Below, piece after piece: positions 12,731 through 24,567 of a stretch of DNA of 64,000 bases. The first letter of the stretch is position 1. Every line of letters begins with the position of its first letter. Source of the DNA: Haematobia irritans. Its lineage: Eukaryota; Arthropoda; Insecta; Diptera; Muscidae. Below the pieces are notes generated by a model that was not told the DNA's origin, did no database searches, and saw only the letters and a list, made by a program, of their open reading frames with translations. Both the position numbers and the translations under genes were made by a program. The stretch lies in the NCBI RefSeq assembly GCF_050003625.1, contig NC_134397.1:269446070-269510069 (forward strand). The letters run 5' to 3'.

Positions 12731-13639
12731 TAATTAAAATTAAAACTAAAGCAAAAGAAGATTTTCGTACGATTCCCAAAAGTAGTAAGAATGAACTACT
12801 GTATGGTTAAAATGGTCATGATTTGGCGCCAATGATTTCCTTCTTTACTTTTAGTTAATTTTTTCTTCTATGATATGATGTAATTTCGTGAACTGCAGTT
12901 ACACAGGGCATTACAATTTCCTAGTTTTAACAACGCTTTGTGGAAATCTCAAAATGTGGAGTAAAATTTAGTTAAATTTTCGTGCATGATAGTTCATTCT
13001 TCCATAAAACAGTTCACTTTTTTTTTCCGCGCGCTAATAAAAAAAAATCATAATTTATAATATTTCAAATAGATTTTTTTCATGCTAACCACAAAAATTT
13101 AATCTAAAACCTGTATTTTTTTTAATTTGGTGGATTTTTGGATATTTTGCAGATATCAAAAAATCAAGTACCTAGTTTCCAATTTCAAGAAACTCAGGTA
13201 ACATGCAATTTTCAAAAAACCGGTCAAAGAAAGAGTATTACTCCCGACGGAAAAATCACGTATCCCATACTCATTTCATAACCTCTTCCGCTTTCCCTAC
13301 AAAATTTCAGATAAATGGAAAATGTTTGGATTTTTCACAATTCCAAAGGGGAGTTCCCCTCCCCGGCCAGATATCGAAACATCATGAACCCTGAAGTAGT
13401 TGATACATGCTTCCTATAAATTCCAAGTAAATTGGAGAAGTACTTTTTTTATTTAGTTTTTGCTCTATTATTTTAAAATATGGACGTCACCTTCCCCGGT
13501 TAAACATCGAAAAATTAAGCAGAGGATTTTTGTCCAAAGAGGGTGGTCTTTGGCTAAAAATTTCAAGAAAATCAGGGAACTCTTCCTCAAGTTTAACAAT
13601 GCTGGACAAGGGAGAAGTCCTCCAACCACCAGTCTTGTC
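12731..13639. other. unassigned AT-rich DNA
   Basis: Two related motifs (CCCGGCCAGATATCGAAA near 13365 and CCCGGTTAAACATCGAAA near 13495) suggest another dispersed repeat that also appears, weakly, at 14850-15110. No gene is seen. Confidence 0.35.
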
Positions 13640-14519
13640 TTAAAATCTATAGACTCAAAATTTAAGTCGGCTAATGCACTAGGGTGGAACACAATTTTAG
13701 TAAAAAAATATGGGAAACATTTAAATCTGAAGCAATTTTAAGGAAACTTCGCAAAATTTTATTTATGATTTATCGCTCGATATATATGTATTAGAAGTTT
13801 AGGAAAATTAGAGTCATTTTTAGAACTTTTCGACTAAGCAGTGGCGATTTAACAAGGAAAATGTTGGTATTTTGACCATTATTGTCGAAATCAGAAAAAC
13901 ATACATATGGGAGCTATATCTAAATCTGAACTGATTTCAATCAAATTTTGCACACATGACTATATTACTAATTGTACTCCCAGTGCAAAATTTCAACCAA
14001 ATTGGGCCAAAACTCTGGCTTCTGGGGCCATATAGGTCCATATCGGGCGAAAAATATATATGGGAGCTATATCTAAATCTGAACCGATTTCACTCAAATT
14101 TCGCACACTTGACTACACGACTAAGTGTTATATTTGTACAAAATTTCAAGCAAATCGGTATAAAACTCTGGCTGCTGGGTCCATATTAGTGCATATCGGG
14201 CGAAAGATATATATGGGAGCTATATCTAAATCTGAACCGATTTCTTCCAAAATTAATAGGGTTCTATTCTGACCCAAATTAGGAACATTTGCCAAATTTG
14301 AAGGCGATTGGACTTAAATTGCGACCTAGACTTTGATCACAAAAATGTGTTCACAGACAGATGGAGGGACGGACAGACGGACATGGTTATATCGACTCAG
14401 GGACCCACCCTGAGCATTATTGCCAAAGACACCATGTGTCTATCTCGTCTCCTTCTGGGTGTTACAAACATATGCACTAACTTATAATACCCTGTTCCAC
14501 AGTGTGGCGCAGGGTATAA
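13640..14519 (+). mobile_element. DINE-1-like element family B, 5'-truncated copy
   Basis: It contains about two to three units of the 150-bp family B repeat (GGGAGCTATATCTAAATCTG...), then CAGACAGATGGAGGGACGGA (a GGAC-type run), then GGTTATATCGACTCAGGGAC. The 3' end is CCCTGTTCCAC...GGCGCAGGGTATA, an inverted CCCTG...CAGGG pair. The AAGTAAGGAAAG head seen in the full copy at 60175 is absent. Confidence 0.65.
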
Positions 14520-17029
14520 ATATCGTATATTTGAAAAACTGATGTATTTAGATTTATTACAATATCATTTAAATGTCATGACAAAATCCGATTACCTTTC
14601 TACTCAATACAAATGTCCAATTATTTAAAATTAATTTTACGACGACTCCACAATTTTGGTAATTGGATTCATGATTTTTGTAATAAGCTGAAAATCATAT
14701 ACAAAACTAATTGAAATCACAATTTTTGTATTTGATTCAAATATTCACTTTTTTCTGTGTAGTCACAGGACACAAAAATTCAAACATTTTAAAGACAATT
14801 TAATTGATTTTGAAGAATTTTCAGAATTATTAAAGTCAAACAAAATGCCTTCATTGACAAGTTTATCGATGAGGTCCATCTCCCTATTCAAATATCAAAA
14901 AATTCAGCTACCCTATATTAAGTTCATAACCTATCCCCACTTTATTTGTAAATTTCAAGTAACTTTGAGAATTTTAATGTTTTTACTATACTTAAAAAAA
15001 ATCGGGCAATGGGCAGATTCTCCTCCCTCAAAAAATTAAGTAGCGGAACTTTGTCTAGACGCCATCTCCAATCTTCCTTTAAAATTCACACAAATCGGAG
15101 AACTTTGATTTAATTAAAAAAAATGTTAAAAAATGAGGGACCCTATTAACCACACTGAAAAAGCAGTGACACCACCAGGAAGGAAAATGTCAGTTAATTC
15201 CATAGGTTAATTTTAGATAAATGTAACTAATTTGCATTACAACTCAGATGTCAAGGCAATTTCACATCAATGGGTAAATATTTTTCCGTTATTTCAAAAA
15301 CCTTATTAGACATAAATATATTTTTTTTCACTTGTTAAAGAACATTTAGTAGTTTGAAGAAAAAATTGGAGTTCACAAAATCCTTCTCTTACCTTCACTC
15401 AATTTATTTTAAAGTAAATGTGTCTTACCTGCAACAAGAAAGAAAATATAAAAATATTGAATTAGTAATTGAATATTTTTTTTCTCAGAAGCAAAAATAT
15501 GTAAGATATAAATAGTATTGACTAATGTCAAACACCTCTTGTCAAAAGTCATTAATCATTACCCCAACCAGTATCCAGTACAGGCTTTCTCCATCGTTAA
15601 ATCTTTAGATTTTTTCAACAAATTACCTTGGTGAATAGCTCAATAATGTCTACAACATAAAGTAAACATCAACCGTCAAATACCTCACATTTAGTTAATC
15701 TTCTTGCCTAGTTTTTATGAACACTGCTGTTTTGCTGTTTTAATTTTTAGTATTTTCTAAGTCTAGGTAAACTTTGCGTTAATGATGATGATGGCATTAC
15801 TTAGTCATTTGCCGTTGATGATGACGACAATGATAAAATTGTCTTGCATTTTGTCTCAAACATGACTGGGTCTTGGTCATTGTTTAGATTCTCCTGCCTT
15901 AGAGAAACGACATTGTGTCCAACGGCAACATAGTGTTCCCAAGATTATGAGAAAATTACCTTTACTCACTCCAAATTACTTGTGGAAGGGGTGGAGTTAG
16001 TCATGATACAGCTTCAGCCTTAATAATCAATGGCATATAACTGGAAATATTTATTTGCATAGGGAGATTTGAGGTGTTGGCAAACGTTAAAGCCAATGCT
16101 AGACATGGTAATTAACTACTTGATTAATGACTACTATGAGTAAAATTTGTTTGTAAATTCATTAATTTAAAATTTCGAAGAGATGATGATATTATGACTA
16201 TTAGATGATATTATGACTATAGAAGCATTAACTTCAATGGCTGATTCTGCCATTTATGTTTAAGAACACTTTCGAACTGAAGAATTGAGTAACTTAAGTT
16301 AGACATGTAGGATTAACACCTGAATCTTAGTACTTAAATCAAGCACAGTTTTATTTCATGAAAACAAAAAATCTGACTTCATAAATGCACTTATAATAAA
16401 GAAACTAAAATTAATATCAAACTTATTGAAAGTCTTATTACATAGAACTTAAGAAATTTACGCAACTCTTATTAATTTTATTGTAAGCGTATACCTCTGA
16501 ACAACACCAATGCAGGGTGGTTCTACATTGTTTATTGGAAAATAATTCTGCAAGTTTTAAAAGGACAAAAGCATGAGATGTTTTTTTTTTGTGAAAACTG
16601 AAGTGATTCAATAATTTAACTCTAAATAGCTTATCTACGTCTGATAGACGTATGCGTTTTTTAGTTTTTCGCTCTCCCTCAAGAAAATGAGTACCAAAGA
16701 ACTGCAACCGGTGGCTTTTTTCGTATTGCAATCTTACCCATAAAATGTCGGTGGCAATGAGTAAGACATCACTTACCATGCGATCTTTTACATTGATACA
16801 AATGCGAGAATAAAAACACTACTAGTACATAACAATGTTCGTGTGCAGTGTCTTTGCAATCTTAAACCAATTGACATCGTAACAACGCTCGGTAAACAAA
16901 AAACGAGTGTGGCACTTAAGTGTGATTGCAGACAACAAAAACAATTACCAACAGTTTGCGTTAGCTCAAGAGAATTGAGAGAGTACCAAGAATTTTGCAA
17001 GAGAATATCTAGTAGGCATTGCATTTTTG
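14520..17029. other. unassigned DNA
   Basis: Long AT-rich stretch without a supportable gene. The longest ORF (16438-16779, minus, 113 codons) has no motif I recognise, no signal peptide and low-complexity lysine runs. A direct repeat ATGATATTATGACTAT occurs at 16184-16222. Confidence 0.4.
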
Positions 17030-17230
17030 TTGCTTGCCTTAATTTTCCAATACATATTTTTTGAGTTAGTTAGAAAATATTTGTAGACGTGTTAAAAAGA
17101 AGAAATAAATCTACCATTTTTTTTTTGTAAAATTTGTGTTTCAATTTTTGAATTACAAAATACCACGTCAATTGGTGACCCCGACAAACGATCGCATTAT
17201 AAAAAGATATTTCGTTCTCCAGTTCGAAAT
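17030..17230 (+). mobile_element. possible LTR-retrotransposon leader (LTR end plus primer-binding-like site)
   Basis: An AATAAA signal (17103) and a T-run precede ACGTCAATTGGTGACCCCGA. TGGTGACCCCGAC resembles the primer-binding region following the 5' LTR in BEL/Pao-type elements, and the preceding CA would be the LTR end. I find no second LTR or gag-pol, so this is weak. Confidence 0.22.
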
Positions 17231-18049
17231 CCTAGAGGAGAGAACGAAAACCGAGACAATTGGATATTGGTGGTTGAAATTTTTTTGTTTACTAAATACA
17301 CTGGTCGGTTGCGGTAGATCGCAGCCGTTCTCTGATGAGTACCGAAAATGTGATTTATGTGTTACACAATAAATAAAAGTTTAGCCAAAAATGTGTTTAA
17401 ATGATAGGGATTTGTATATAGAATCGGTATAAGTTCAAAAATTTAAAACAAAAATCCACAAATTTTGCCCACATGATGACAAACAATGATACGTCCCACA
17501 GACGTATGTTTAGCTTATCCGTGACTTTCAGTAGAACAAGCTTTCTAGGGTTGATATAATCCTTCTGAGTCGACAGACCTTTGATCCTTCGATTTTATGT
17601 GCTTAATCTTATTTTATATTTCTACGAGCCTAGCTCGTAAAACCCTACAAAAGCGTTTATGTGGGTCTAGTTTAGAATTCATTATATCAAAATTTCTGGG
17701 TATAATGCCTGAATACTTACAAATTTGCTTAAATTTGTATCGGGACAATATCAACATTTTCTGAAGTTTTTAGCGTCATAGAGAGGCAACTCTTCTGACG
17801 CATAGGCTAAGCTCGTCCACCACTTTGACTAGCATACTATGTCTATTGTACTGCCAAATATGTTATACTTCTCTGAGCAGGACTTCTCAAAAAATTTTCC
17901 AGTATTACCAAGTGGATATCAATCACCGTTGTGTACTGGATAATATGCCCGCCTTGCATACAAAGCGTCATGGATAGTTATCCCGATTTATACCGCGAAA
18001 TTCCATTTCAATCCAGTATAGTACAACGAAGTGATACAACGATGTGTAG
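17231..18049. other. unassigned DNA
   Basis: No gene is seen. ATATGCCCGCCTTGCATACA near 17943 resembles a 20-30 bp piece of the SINE head but is too short to call. Confidence 0.4.
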
Positions 18050-19190
18050 AGAGATTTAATGAGGATTTGCGAGGGTAAACTTATGGGCGCAGAGAAACGG
18101 CTTGTCCCTCAATGCGACGAAATCCAAGTGTCTGGTAATCCAAAAGCGTTTTAATCGCCTGTCACTAACTCCCTTCGTTCATATAAATGATGAACCTATT
18201 GAGATTGTCAGAAAGTATAGGAATCTTGGTATTATGTTTAATGATTCTTTAACGTGGTCGACCATATAACCATGATCTGTGGCAGGACATTTACCACTCT
18301 TAGAACTCTTTGGAAGACACAGAGATATCTACCACTGAGAATCAAACTGCTCTTGGCGAAGACCTACTTAATTCCGGTATTGACGTATGGGTGCGAAATC
18401 TTTTCTAGCTGTGATGCTAGGAGCAAACGGAAATTGAATGTCTCCTTTATTGCAATTATAAGATACGTTTTCGGCCTCAACAGGTATGCCCATCTGACTC
18501 CGTTTTCAACCAGAATATTGGGGGTCCATTTTGAGAACTACCTGAAAATTCGTGTCTTAGTATTTCTACATAGGATTATTACGGACAAGGAACCTGATCA
18601 TCTATTTAATAGATTACGCTTTGGTGCATCAGGTAGAACCGGTAATTTAATCCAACTACGCCACAGATATGTTGTATCGGAGTGGCAATTCTTCATCCAT
18701 GCGATTCGTCTCTGGAACATGTTACTACTACATATAAAGACAATTACAAGCAGAGCACAATTCAAAAGCAAACTTTTTATATATTTTCTTTAATATTGGC
18801 ATGTTCCACAATAATAAGTAAACTACACTATCCATTCACTTCTTTTCATTGTAAATCATAATTATATTGTATTTTAATTGGCAATAAGATTCATATAATC
18901 TCTAGAAACGTTTATTAATTGACCCTGTTTAAGTTAACTTTCAATTTTGATATTTTATTTATTTATGCTTTTTATTTTCGTAGCAAAAAAACATTTCTTT
19001 TTACCTCATGTGTCACTCATTTATCTTATCTAAACCATAATTTTACATTTCGTTTTAGTTTAATTAATTTTATTAAATTTTGTTATGATATAAATCTGTT
19101 CGCATACAATTAAATGCCTGTACTGTAAATTATAGGACCTTGAGTCTTGTTGTGCAGGAACCAAACTCAATAAATACAATACACAAACGG
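18050..19190 (+). pseudogene. LINE reverse transcriptase C-terminal fragment and 3' UTR
   Basis: A 5'-truncated non-LTR retrotransposon. Positions 18080-18250 translate to an RT thumb-type segment (WAQRNGLSLNATKSKCLVIQ), in a different frame from the following 179-codon ORF at 18254-18793, so at least one frameshift is present. The ORF carries LLLAKTYLIPVLTYGCEIF, a pattern typical of jockey/I-group RT C-termini, and ends in IRLWNMLL...FKSKLF. The RT catalytic YXDD region and the endonuclease are absent. The probable 3' end lies near 19187, after AATAAATACAATACAC. Confidence 0.72.
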
Positions 19191-19259
19191 AAACGTAATT
19201 CTTGGTTGATGTGTCGCCCAAACATACTAAGCACAACTGCCAACATTTACTTTAAATTT

Positions 19260-19660
19260 GTAAGATTTGATTTAATTCGGGATTGAAACTCCACGTCAAA
19301 TAGAATTCTCATCGGCCGTCTGTTGTGGCAGTGGCGATTGTATACAAATTTGTGGTGCATCCCAATATACATCTACACCGTGACCAGCCAAAAATAGTCC
19401 AAAAAATTTAAAGCTTGTCACATCATTTGAGAGCATGAAGAAAACAAAGAGTGGATCACTAGCACATAGGCACTGACACAGGACAACTGTAAGTGTCCTC
19501 TCTAACCTCGCAAAAAGGGACGATGGAATCTCAGTCACGCGACTGAGATGTTTTTCAACTGACATTCGATGTGGTCAACCATGGACATCGGAAACAAGCC
19601 CCTATCGGGAAGAACCAAACGTTGGGTTCTTAGTTATATGTGCGGGCCCCAGTCGTGGAA
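19260..19660. other. unassigned, relatively GC-rich segment
   Basis: Base composition differs from the AT-rich surroundings. An 89-codon minus ORF (19296-19565) is open but has no motif I recognise. A second similar-composition piece lies at 20935-21046, beyond the MITE and the transposon. The two could be parts of one interrupted sequence, but I cannot show that. Confidence 0.3.
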
Positions 19661-19667
19661 TCACGAA

Positions 19668-19905
19668 ATTAATTGATCCAATTAATTTTTTAATTGAAAT
19701 GTCTTCAATCACAGAAATGATAGTATCAATTAAAAAATTAATTGACAGTCAATTAAAAAATTAATTGATCCGATTAAAAACTTAATTGATAATATTAATT
19801 TGTGTGATTAATTTTTATTTCAATTAAAACATTTGTTGAATCAATTAAATTTTTAATTGAATATTTTTTAACACTCAATTAAGATTTTAATTGGAAAAAT
19901 TTTCG
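19668..19905. mobile_element. AATTAA-rich palindromic repeat
   Basis: Repeated CAATTAAAAAATTAATTG palindromes, with TCACAGAAATGATAG in the middle. It matches the composition of the interrupted copy at 2101-3475. Confidence 0.45.
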
Positions 19906-19986
19906 TAAAATTTTTTTATTTGTACATTGACGGCAGAAGTACGGAGGCACTTGAATGTCAGAGTGAATGGCGAAGCAATTCTTATA

Positions 19987-20919
19987 AAGGGTGATTCTTT
20001 TGAGGTTAGGATTTTCATGCATTAGTATTTGACAGATCACGTGGGATTTCAGACATGGTGTCAAAGAGAAAGATGCTCAGTATGCTTTGACATTTCATCA
20101 TGAATAGACTTACGATCTGCCACAACGTCGAATTTTCAGTGAATGGGCCCTAGAAAAGTTGGCAGAAAATCCGCTTTTTTATCGACAAATTTTGTTCAGC
20201 GATGAGGCTCATTTCTGGTTGAATGGCTACGTAAATAAGCAAAATTGCCGCATTTGGAGTGAAGAGCAACCAGAAACTGTTCAAGAACTGCCCATGCATC
20301 CCGAAAAATTCACTGTTTGGTGTGGTTTGTACGCTGGTGGAATCATTGGACCGTATTTTTTCAAAGATGCTGTAGGACGCAACGTTACGGTGAATGGCGA
20401 TCGCTATCGTTCGATGTTAACAAACTTTTTGTTGCCAAAAATGGAAGAACTGAACTTGGTTGACATGTGGTTTCAACAAGATGGCGCTACATGCCACACA
20501 GCTCGCGATTCTATGGCCATTTTGAGGGAAAACTTCGGAGAACAATTCATCTCAAGAAATGGACCGGTAAGTTGGCCACCAAGATCATGCGATTTGACGC
20601 CTTTAGACTATTTTTTGTGGGGCTACGTCAAGTCTAAAGTCTACAGAAATAAGCCAGCAACTATTCCAGCTTTGGAAGACAACATTTCCGAAGAAATTCG
20701 GGCTATTCCGGCCGAAATGCTCGAAAAAGTTGCCCAAAATTGGACTTTCCGAATGGACCACCTAAGACGCAGCCGCGGTCAACATTTAAATGAAATTATC
20801 TTCAAAAAGTAAATGTCATGGACCAATCTAACGTTTCAAATAAAGAACCGATGAGATTTTGCAAATTTTATGCGTTTTTTTTTAAAAAAAAGTTATCAAG
20901 CTCTTAACAAATCACCCTT
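19987..20919 (+). mobile_element. deleted DD41D mariner-like (rosa-type) element, copy 1
   Basis: The termini AAGGGTGATTCTTTTGAGG and CTCTTAACAAATCACCCTT are inverted repeats. TA dinucleotides at 19985-19986 and 20920-20921 are the target duplication of the IS630-Tc1-mariner superfamily. At 933 bp it lacks the N-terminal half of the transposase. A second copy at 31245-32187 carries the same internal deletion, so the deletion derivative itself was mobilised. Confidence 0.85.
20159..20812 (+). pseudogene. DD41D transposase catalytic domain, N-terminally deleted
   Basis: This encodes the catalytic core of a Tc1/mariner transposase, which would cleave and rejoin transposon ends in the nucleus. 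The catalytic acidic residues appear in LFSDEAHFWLNGYVN (first D), WFQQDGATCHT (second D) and DLTPLDYFLWGYVK (third D). There are 41 residues between the second and third, as in the rosa family. Homology extends upstream in frame to about 20108 (QRRIFSEWALEKL), where a TAG stops it; no ATG starts the ORF. The helix-turn-helix DNA-binding half is missing, so it cannot act alone. The remaining 217 codons are undamaged. Confidence 0.85.
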
Positions 20920-21047
20920 TATTTATAATTTACCCCAAGATTTTCCCGGTCACATTCAGCAGCCTTTCCAAGTCAAGAACGTTGCGTTTAGGACTGCAAC
21001 ACCTCTGGAGCACCTTTTCGTGGAATCCATGATCCTCACGGTGCGTA

Positions 21048-21870
21048 GACATATCATATCATATCATATCATATCATATCATATCATATCATATCATATC
21101 ATATCATATCATATCATATCATATCATATCATATCATATCATATCATATCATATCATATCATATCATATCATATCATATCATATCATATCATATCATATC
21201 ATATCATATCATATCATATCATATCATATCATATCATATCATATCATATCATATCATATCATATCATATCATATCATATCATATCATATCATATCATATC
21301 ATATCATATCATATCATATCATATCATATCATATCATATCATATCATATCATATCATATCATATCATATCATATCATATCATATCATATCATATCATATC
21401 ATATCATATCATATCATATCATATCATATCATATCATATCATATCATATCATATCATATCATATCATATCATATCATATCATATCATATCATATCATATC
21501 ATATCATATCATATCATATCATATCATATCATATCATATCATATCATATCATATCATATCATATCATATCATATCATATCATATCATATCATATCATATC
21601 ATATCATATCATATCATATCATATCATATCATATCATATCATATCATATCATAACATAACATATCATATCATATCATATCATATCATATCATATCATATC
21701 ATATCATATCATATCATATCATATCATATCATATCATATCATATCATATCATATCATATCATATCATATCATATCATATCATATCATATCATATCATATC
21801 ATATCATATCGTATCGTATCATATCATATCATATCATATCATATCATATCATATCATATCATATCATATC
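21048..21870. repeat. (ATATC)n pentanucleotide satellite
   Basis: About 164 uninterrupted copies of ATATC. Exceptions are two ATAAC units near 21651 and two GTATC units near 21811. Because 5 and 3 share no factor, it reads open in one frame and creates a false 344-codon ORF. Confidence 0.97.
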
Positions 21871-22741
21871 ACCCTCATATCCATTCTCCCACATAGTCCA
21901 TTAAATTTTATGCTTCTCTCTGAAAATCTTCTGGGACCACTTTAAAATACTTCCATACTCCAACGACAGTGTTGACATTAATTTCATTTGACCATCAAGA
22001 GTGCTATCGTGATGGGTGATGACTTGCAATTGCATTCGTATATCATTGATGTTTGTATCACAGCCACATTTATCATATTTGGGACATTGGACAAGATCGA
22101 TAAAAGCGACCAACACAAATATTCTGTCACATACTTCAGTTGTTTAAAAATCAATTTATGTTCCCAGCAGGAATAACCACAATCGTCTACTGAGTCTAGG
22201 ATGAGTGGGTGGCACAGACGGATGGAATTGATGAAAAAACCACAGTATGGATAAACCTCAGTAGACATTTGTTTGGTTTTCGGTTTGTTGTTGGTTCTTA
22301 TTGTAGTTGTGTTGTTTTTAATCCTAGGGAGATATGATATTGGATTTCCGCATATACTTCTACTTAGCATTCATGAATTCATATTTTCCTGCAGTGAAAT
22401 CCCGCTCTTCACGTTAATGGAGGATTTTGGTTTTAAAGAGGATTGTTTTTGGGGTATTTTGTTTGTAGTTTTATGAAAAGATTTCGGCCGTACATGTTGA
22501 AAGACTGAGTGATGAATGAATATTTTTTTTAAAGTTTTTTGTTTTTATTCTAAGATTTTCTTTACATTTTTTTTGTTTTTAATTAATAAAGTACAGAAAC
22601 AAAAAAAAAAATAAAACTTTTTTTGTTTGTATTCCATATCCAATATCCTTTCATAAGATTTAAGAACATTTTCGAAATACAATAACTTTTTTTTATAGAG
22701 AAAGGAAAATGTAAAATATATGACCATCAATTCTTCGTTGT
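21871..22741. other. unassigned DNA
   Basis: Overlapping short ORFs on both strands with no recognisable domain, then a T-rich stretch at 22530-22620. Confidence 0.4.
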
Positions 22742-22924
22742 AAGCCCGGTATGCAGCTCTAGCGAAAATTTCGTTTACATGTCAATAACGCAGTTTTACC
22801 ATGTATTTCTTATGGGAGCACAATTTAAACAATCGATAATAGCGTTTCATGGAATTTTCGTTTGTAAAAGTCTATGTCATTCTTACCGCTAGCGAACATT
22901 TCGTTAGAGGTTCATACCGCGCTT
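22742..22924. mobile_element. short MITE, about 180 bp
   Basis: The left end AGCCCGGTATGCAGCTCTAG and the right end (reverse complement AGCGCGGTATGAACCTCTAA) match at 16 of 20 positions, followed inward by CGAAA on both sides. No coding capacity. The target duplication is not clear. Confidence 0.55.
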
Positions 22925-23640
22925 TAAGGGAAAATTTTTAAGATTTGTACTTTCTCAGCAATAGATGATAACAATTTGCCATCGATATTTTGTAATTTAA
23001 CATCTTGTGGCTTCTTCCTTTGAGACCTCGTGAGATATAAAATATACAGTGTGGCAATATGCATTGAAATCAACTTCAGGTTACTATCATTTATAAACCG
23101 CTTGTCTGACAGCTTTTGCTTTGCTTTAGAAGTTGTGCCCTGGAAGTTCATTTGAATGAAGAAATTTAAAAAGCGGAAAAACCAATTTTTTAACCAAGTT
23201 CACTTTGTTTTCAACCATACTCAGCATGAACGAAAAAATAAGAAATGCAGGTTCAAATATCACCAGCGGAAACTTTTTGTATTAAGTATTATTCTAAAAA
23301 AATATTTTGTTTATGTTATACGTCGTTTTTATTTTCGGCATATATTTTCGTATAAATATATTTTTTCCATTAAAAATAAACAAATTAAAAATTCTCGTAA
23401 TTTGCAAAACCTTCCCAAAGGAACTTCCATGGAATGCCAGCGGGGATGAAATTAATTTTTTTTGTTATTATATTTTTGTACTTTTTTATTCATTTTCAAT
23501 TTAAATTTAATTGCTCAAAATTTACACTTTCTAATACTTGTCCAAAAGTACTGCATCGGAAGTAGAAAAAAAATCATTGGGGGATACCTAGATACGCTTT
23601 AAAAGAAATGTTTGTGGAATAATTTCCATTTTTTGCTGGG
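22925..23640. mobile_element. family D repeat (TTTTTGCTGGG end), partial
   Basis: The right end TTTTTTGCTGGG at 23628-23639 and the interior (GTTCAAATATCACCAGCGG near 23252, AATATATTTTTTCCATTAAA) match the element at 28942-32775. The left terminus is not found. Confidence 0.5.
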
Positions 23641-24460
23641 TTATGCGCTTTACAGACTATCAGTTATTCCGGATGGAATGTCGGTGTTTGCAAAGAATCT
23701 TACAGTGTGTCGGATCGATACGACTTGTCGGCGATGACTAAATAATCGGCAAATGTGTTATCGATCCCATAAACATGCAGCAGTATCGATTATGCCTTCG
23801 GACTTAACTTCCCAACAAAAAAAGCGTCGCCAAAAAAGTAATGAAAATGTTCTTTTTGGATCCGGAAGTGGTGCAAAATTGACGCAGAAGCGATGAATTT
23901 AACATGGGCTTGTCATAGGACGGAAGTCCTCCATTTTAACAGCCGTTGCACTGAATTTGCATCACTTCTTTAGGTGTGATCCGAATTCAATGTTTTGGAC
24001 GTAAATTAAAAAATTCTGTGATATTTTGTCAAATAAATAATTTTTATAATTTTTTATAATTTTTAATGGATTCTAACGCTTGTCGGAAACGTTTGACCTC
24101 AAATATTTTCAAAAATTCACAGTTTTTCAGATTGGATTTAGCATTTTTTTTCGACAAAATTTAAATGATTTGTACCATTTTATGAATTCTTACTCTGTTT
24201 TTACCTATTTGAAACCAACAAAAGTTAAAATTACCCATTAAAAGTATGAAAAAAACAAGTTAAAAAAATAATTAAAATAACTTCCTGGGTTGTTAAAATA
24301 AAGAACATCATTGGGAGTGCATCTTCTGGAAGTGCTTTTAAAGTTGTGCCGTTGGAAGAACTTCCAAATTTTTATGCTGGGTTATAATGAGCACAATATA
24401 TGGAATATGTTCGACACTAGCACTGTCGTCCGGAACAACTGATAGTCTGTAAAGCGCATT
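23641..24460. mobile_element. DNA-transposon-like element with about 31-bp TIRs, carrying a nested family D element
   Basis: ATGCGCTTTACAGACTATCA at 23643 and TGATAGTCTGTAAAGCGCAT ending at 24459 are perfect inverted repeats over 20 bp, and the match continues inward to CCGG with one mismatch. No transposase ORF. The family D element at 23811-24381 is inserted in it. Confidence 0.7.
23811..24381 (+). mobile_element. family D element (CCCARCAAAAA termini), nested
   Basis: Starts CCCAACAAAAAAAGCG and ends TTTTTATGCTGGG. It shares GGATCCGGAAGTGGTGCA with the copy at 28942 (GATCCGGAAGTAGTGCAG). Non-coding. Confidence 0.55.
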
Positions 24461-24567
24461 AGTATACAGAATACAATCCTATTATTCTCATCGCTTTAGT
24501 TCATTCTCTGCATATGAATGCTCTCCTGATGACCTCAATATTACTCAGCATAATAAAAGCTAAATAC

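Noticed and set aside
16438..16779. 113-codon minus ORF as a gene
   Set aside because: No motif, no neighbouring exon with matching phase and no promoter elements were recognised; left as unassigned.
20870..21904. 344-codon ORF with HIISY repeats
   Set aside because: It is only the (ATATC)n satellite read through; a pentamer repeat is open in a frame by chance and has no coding signature.
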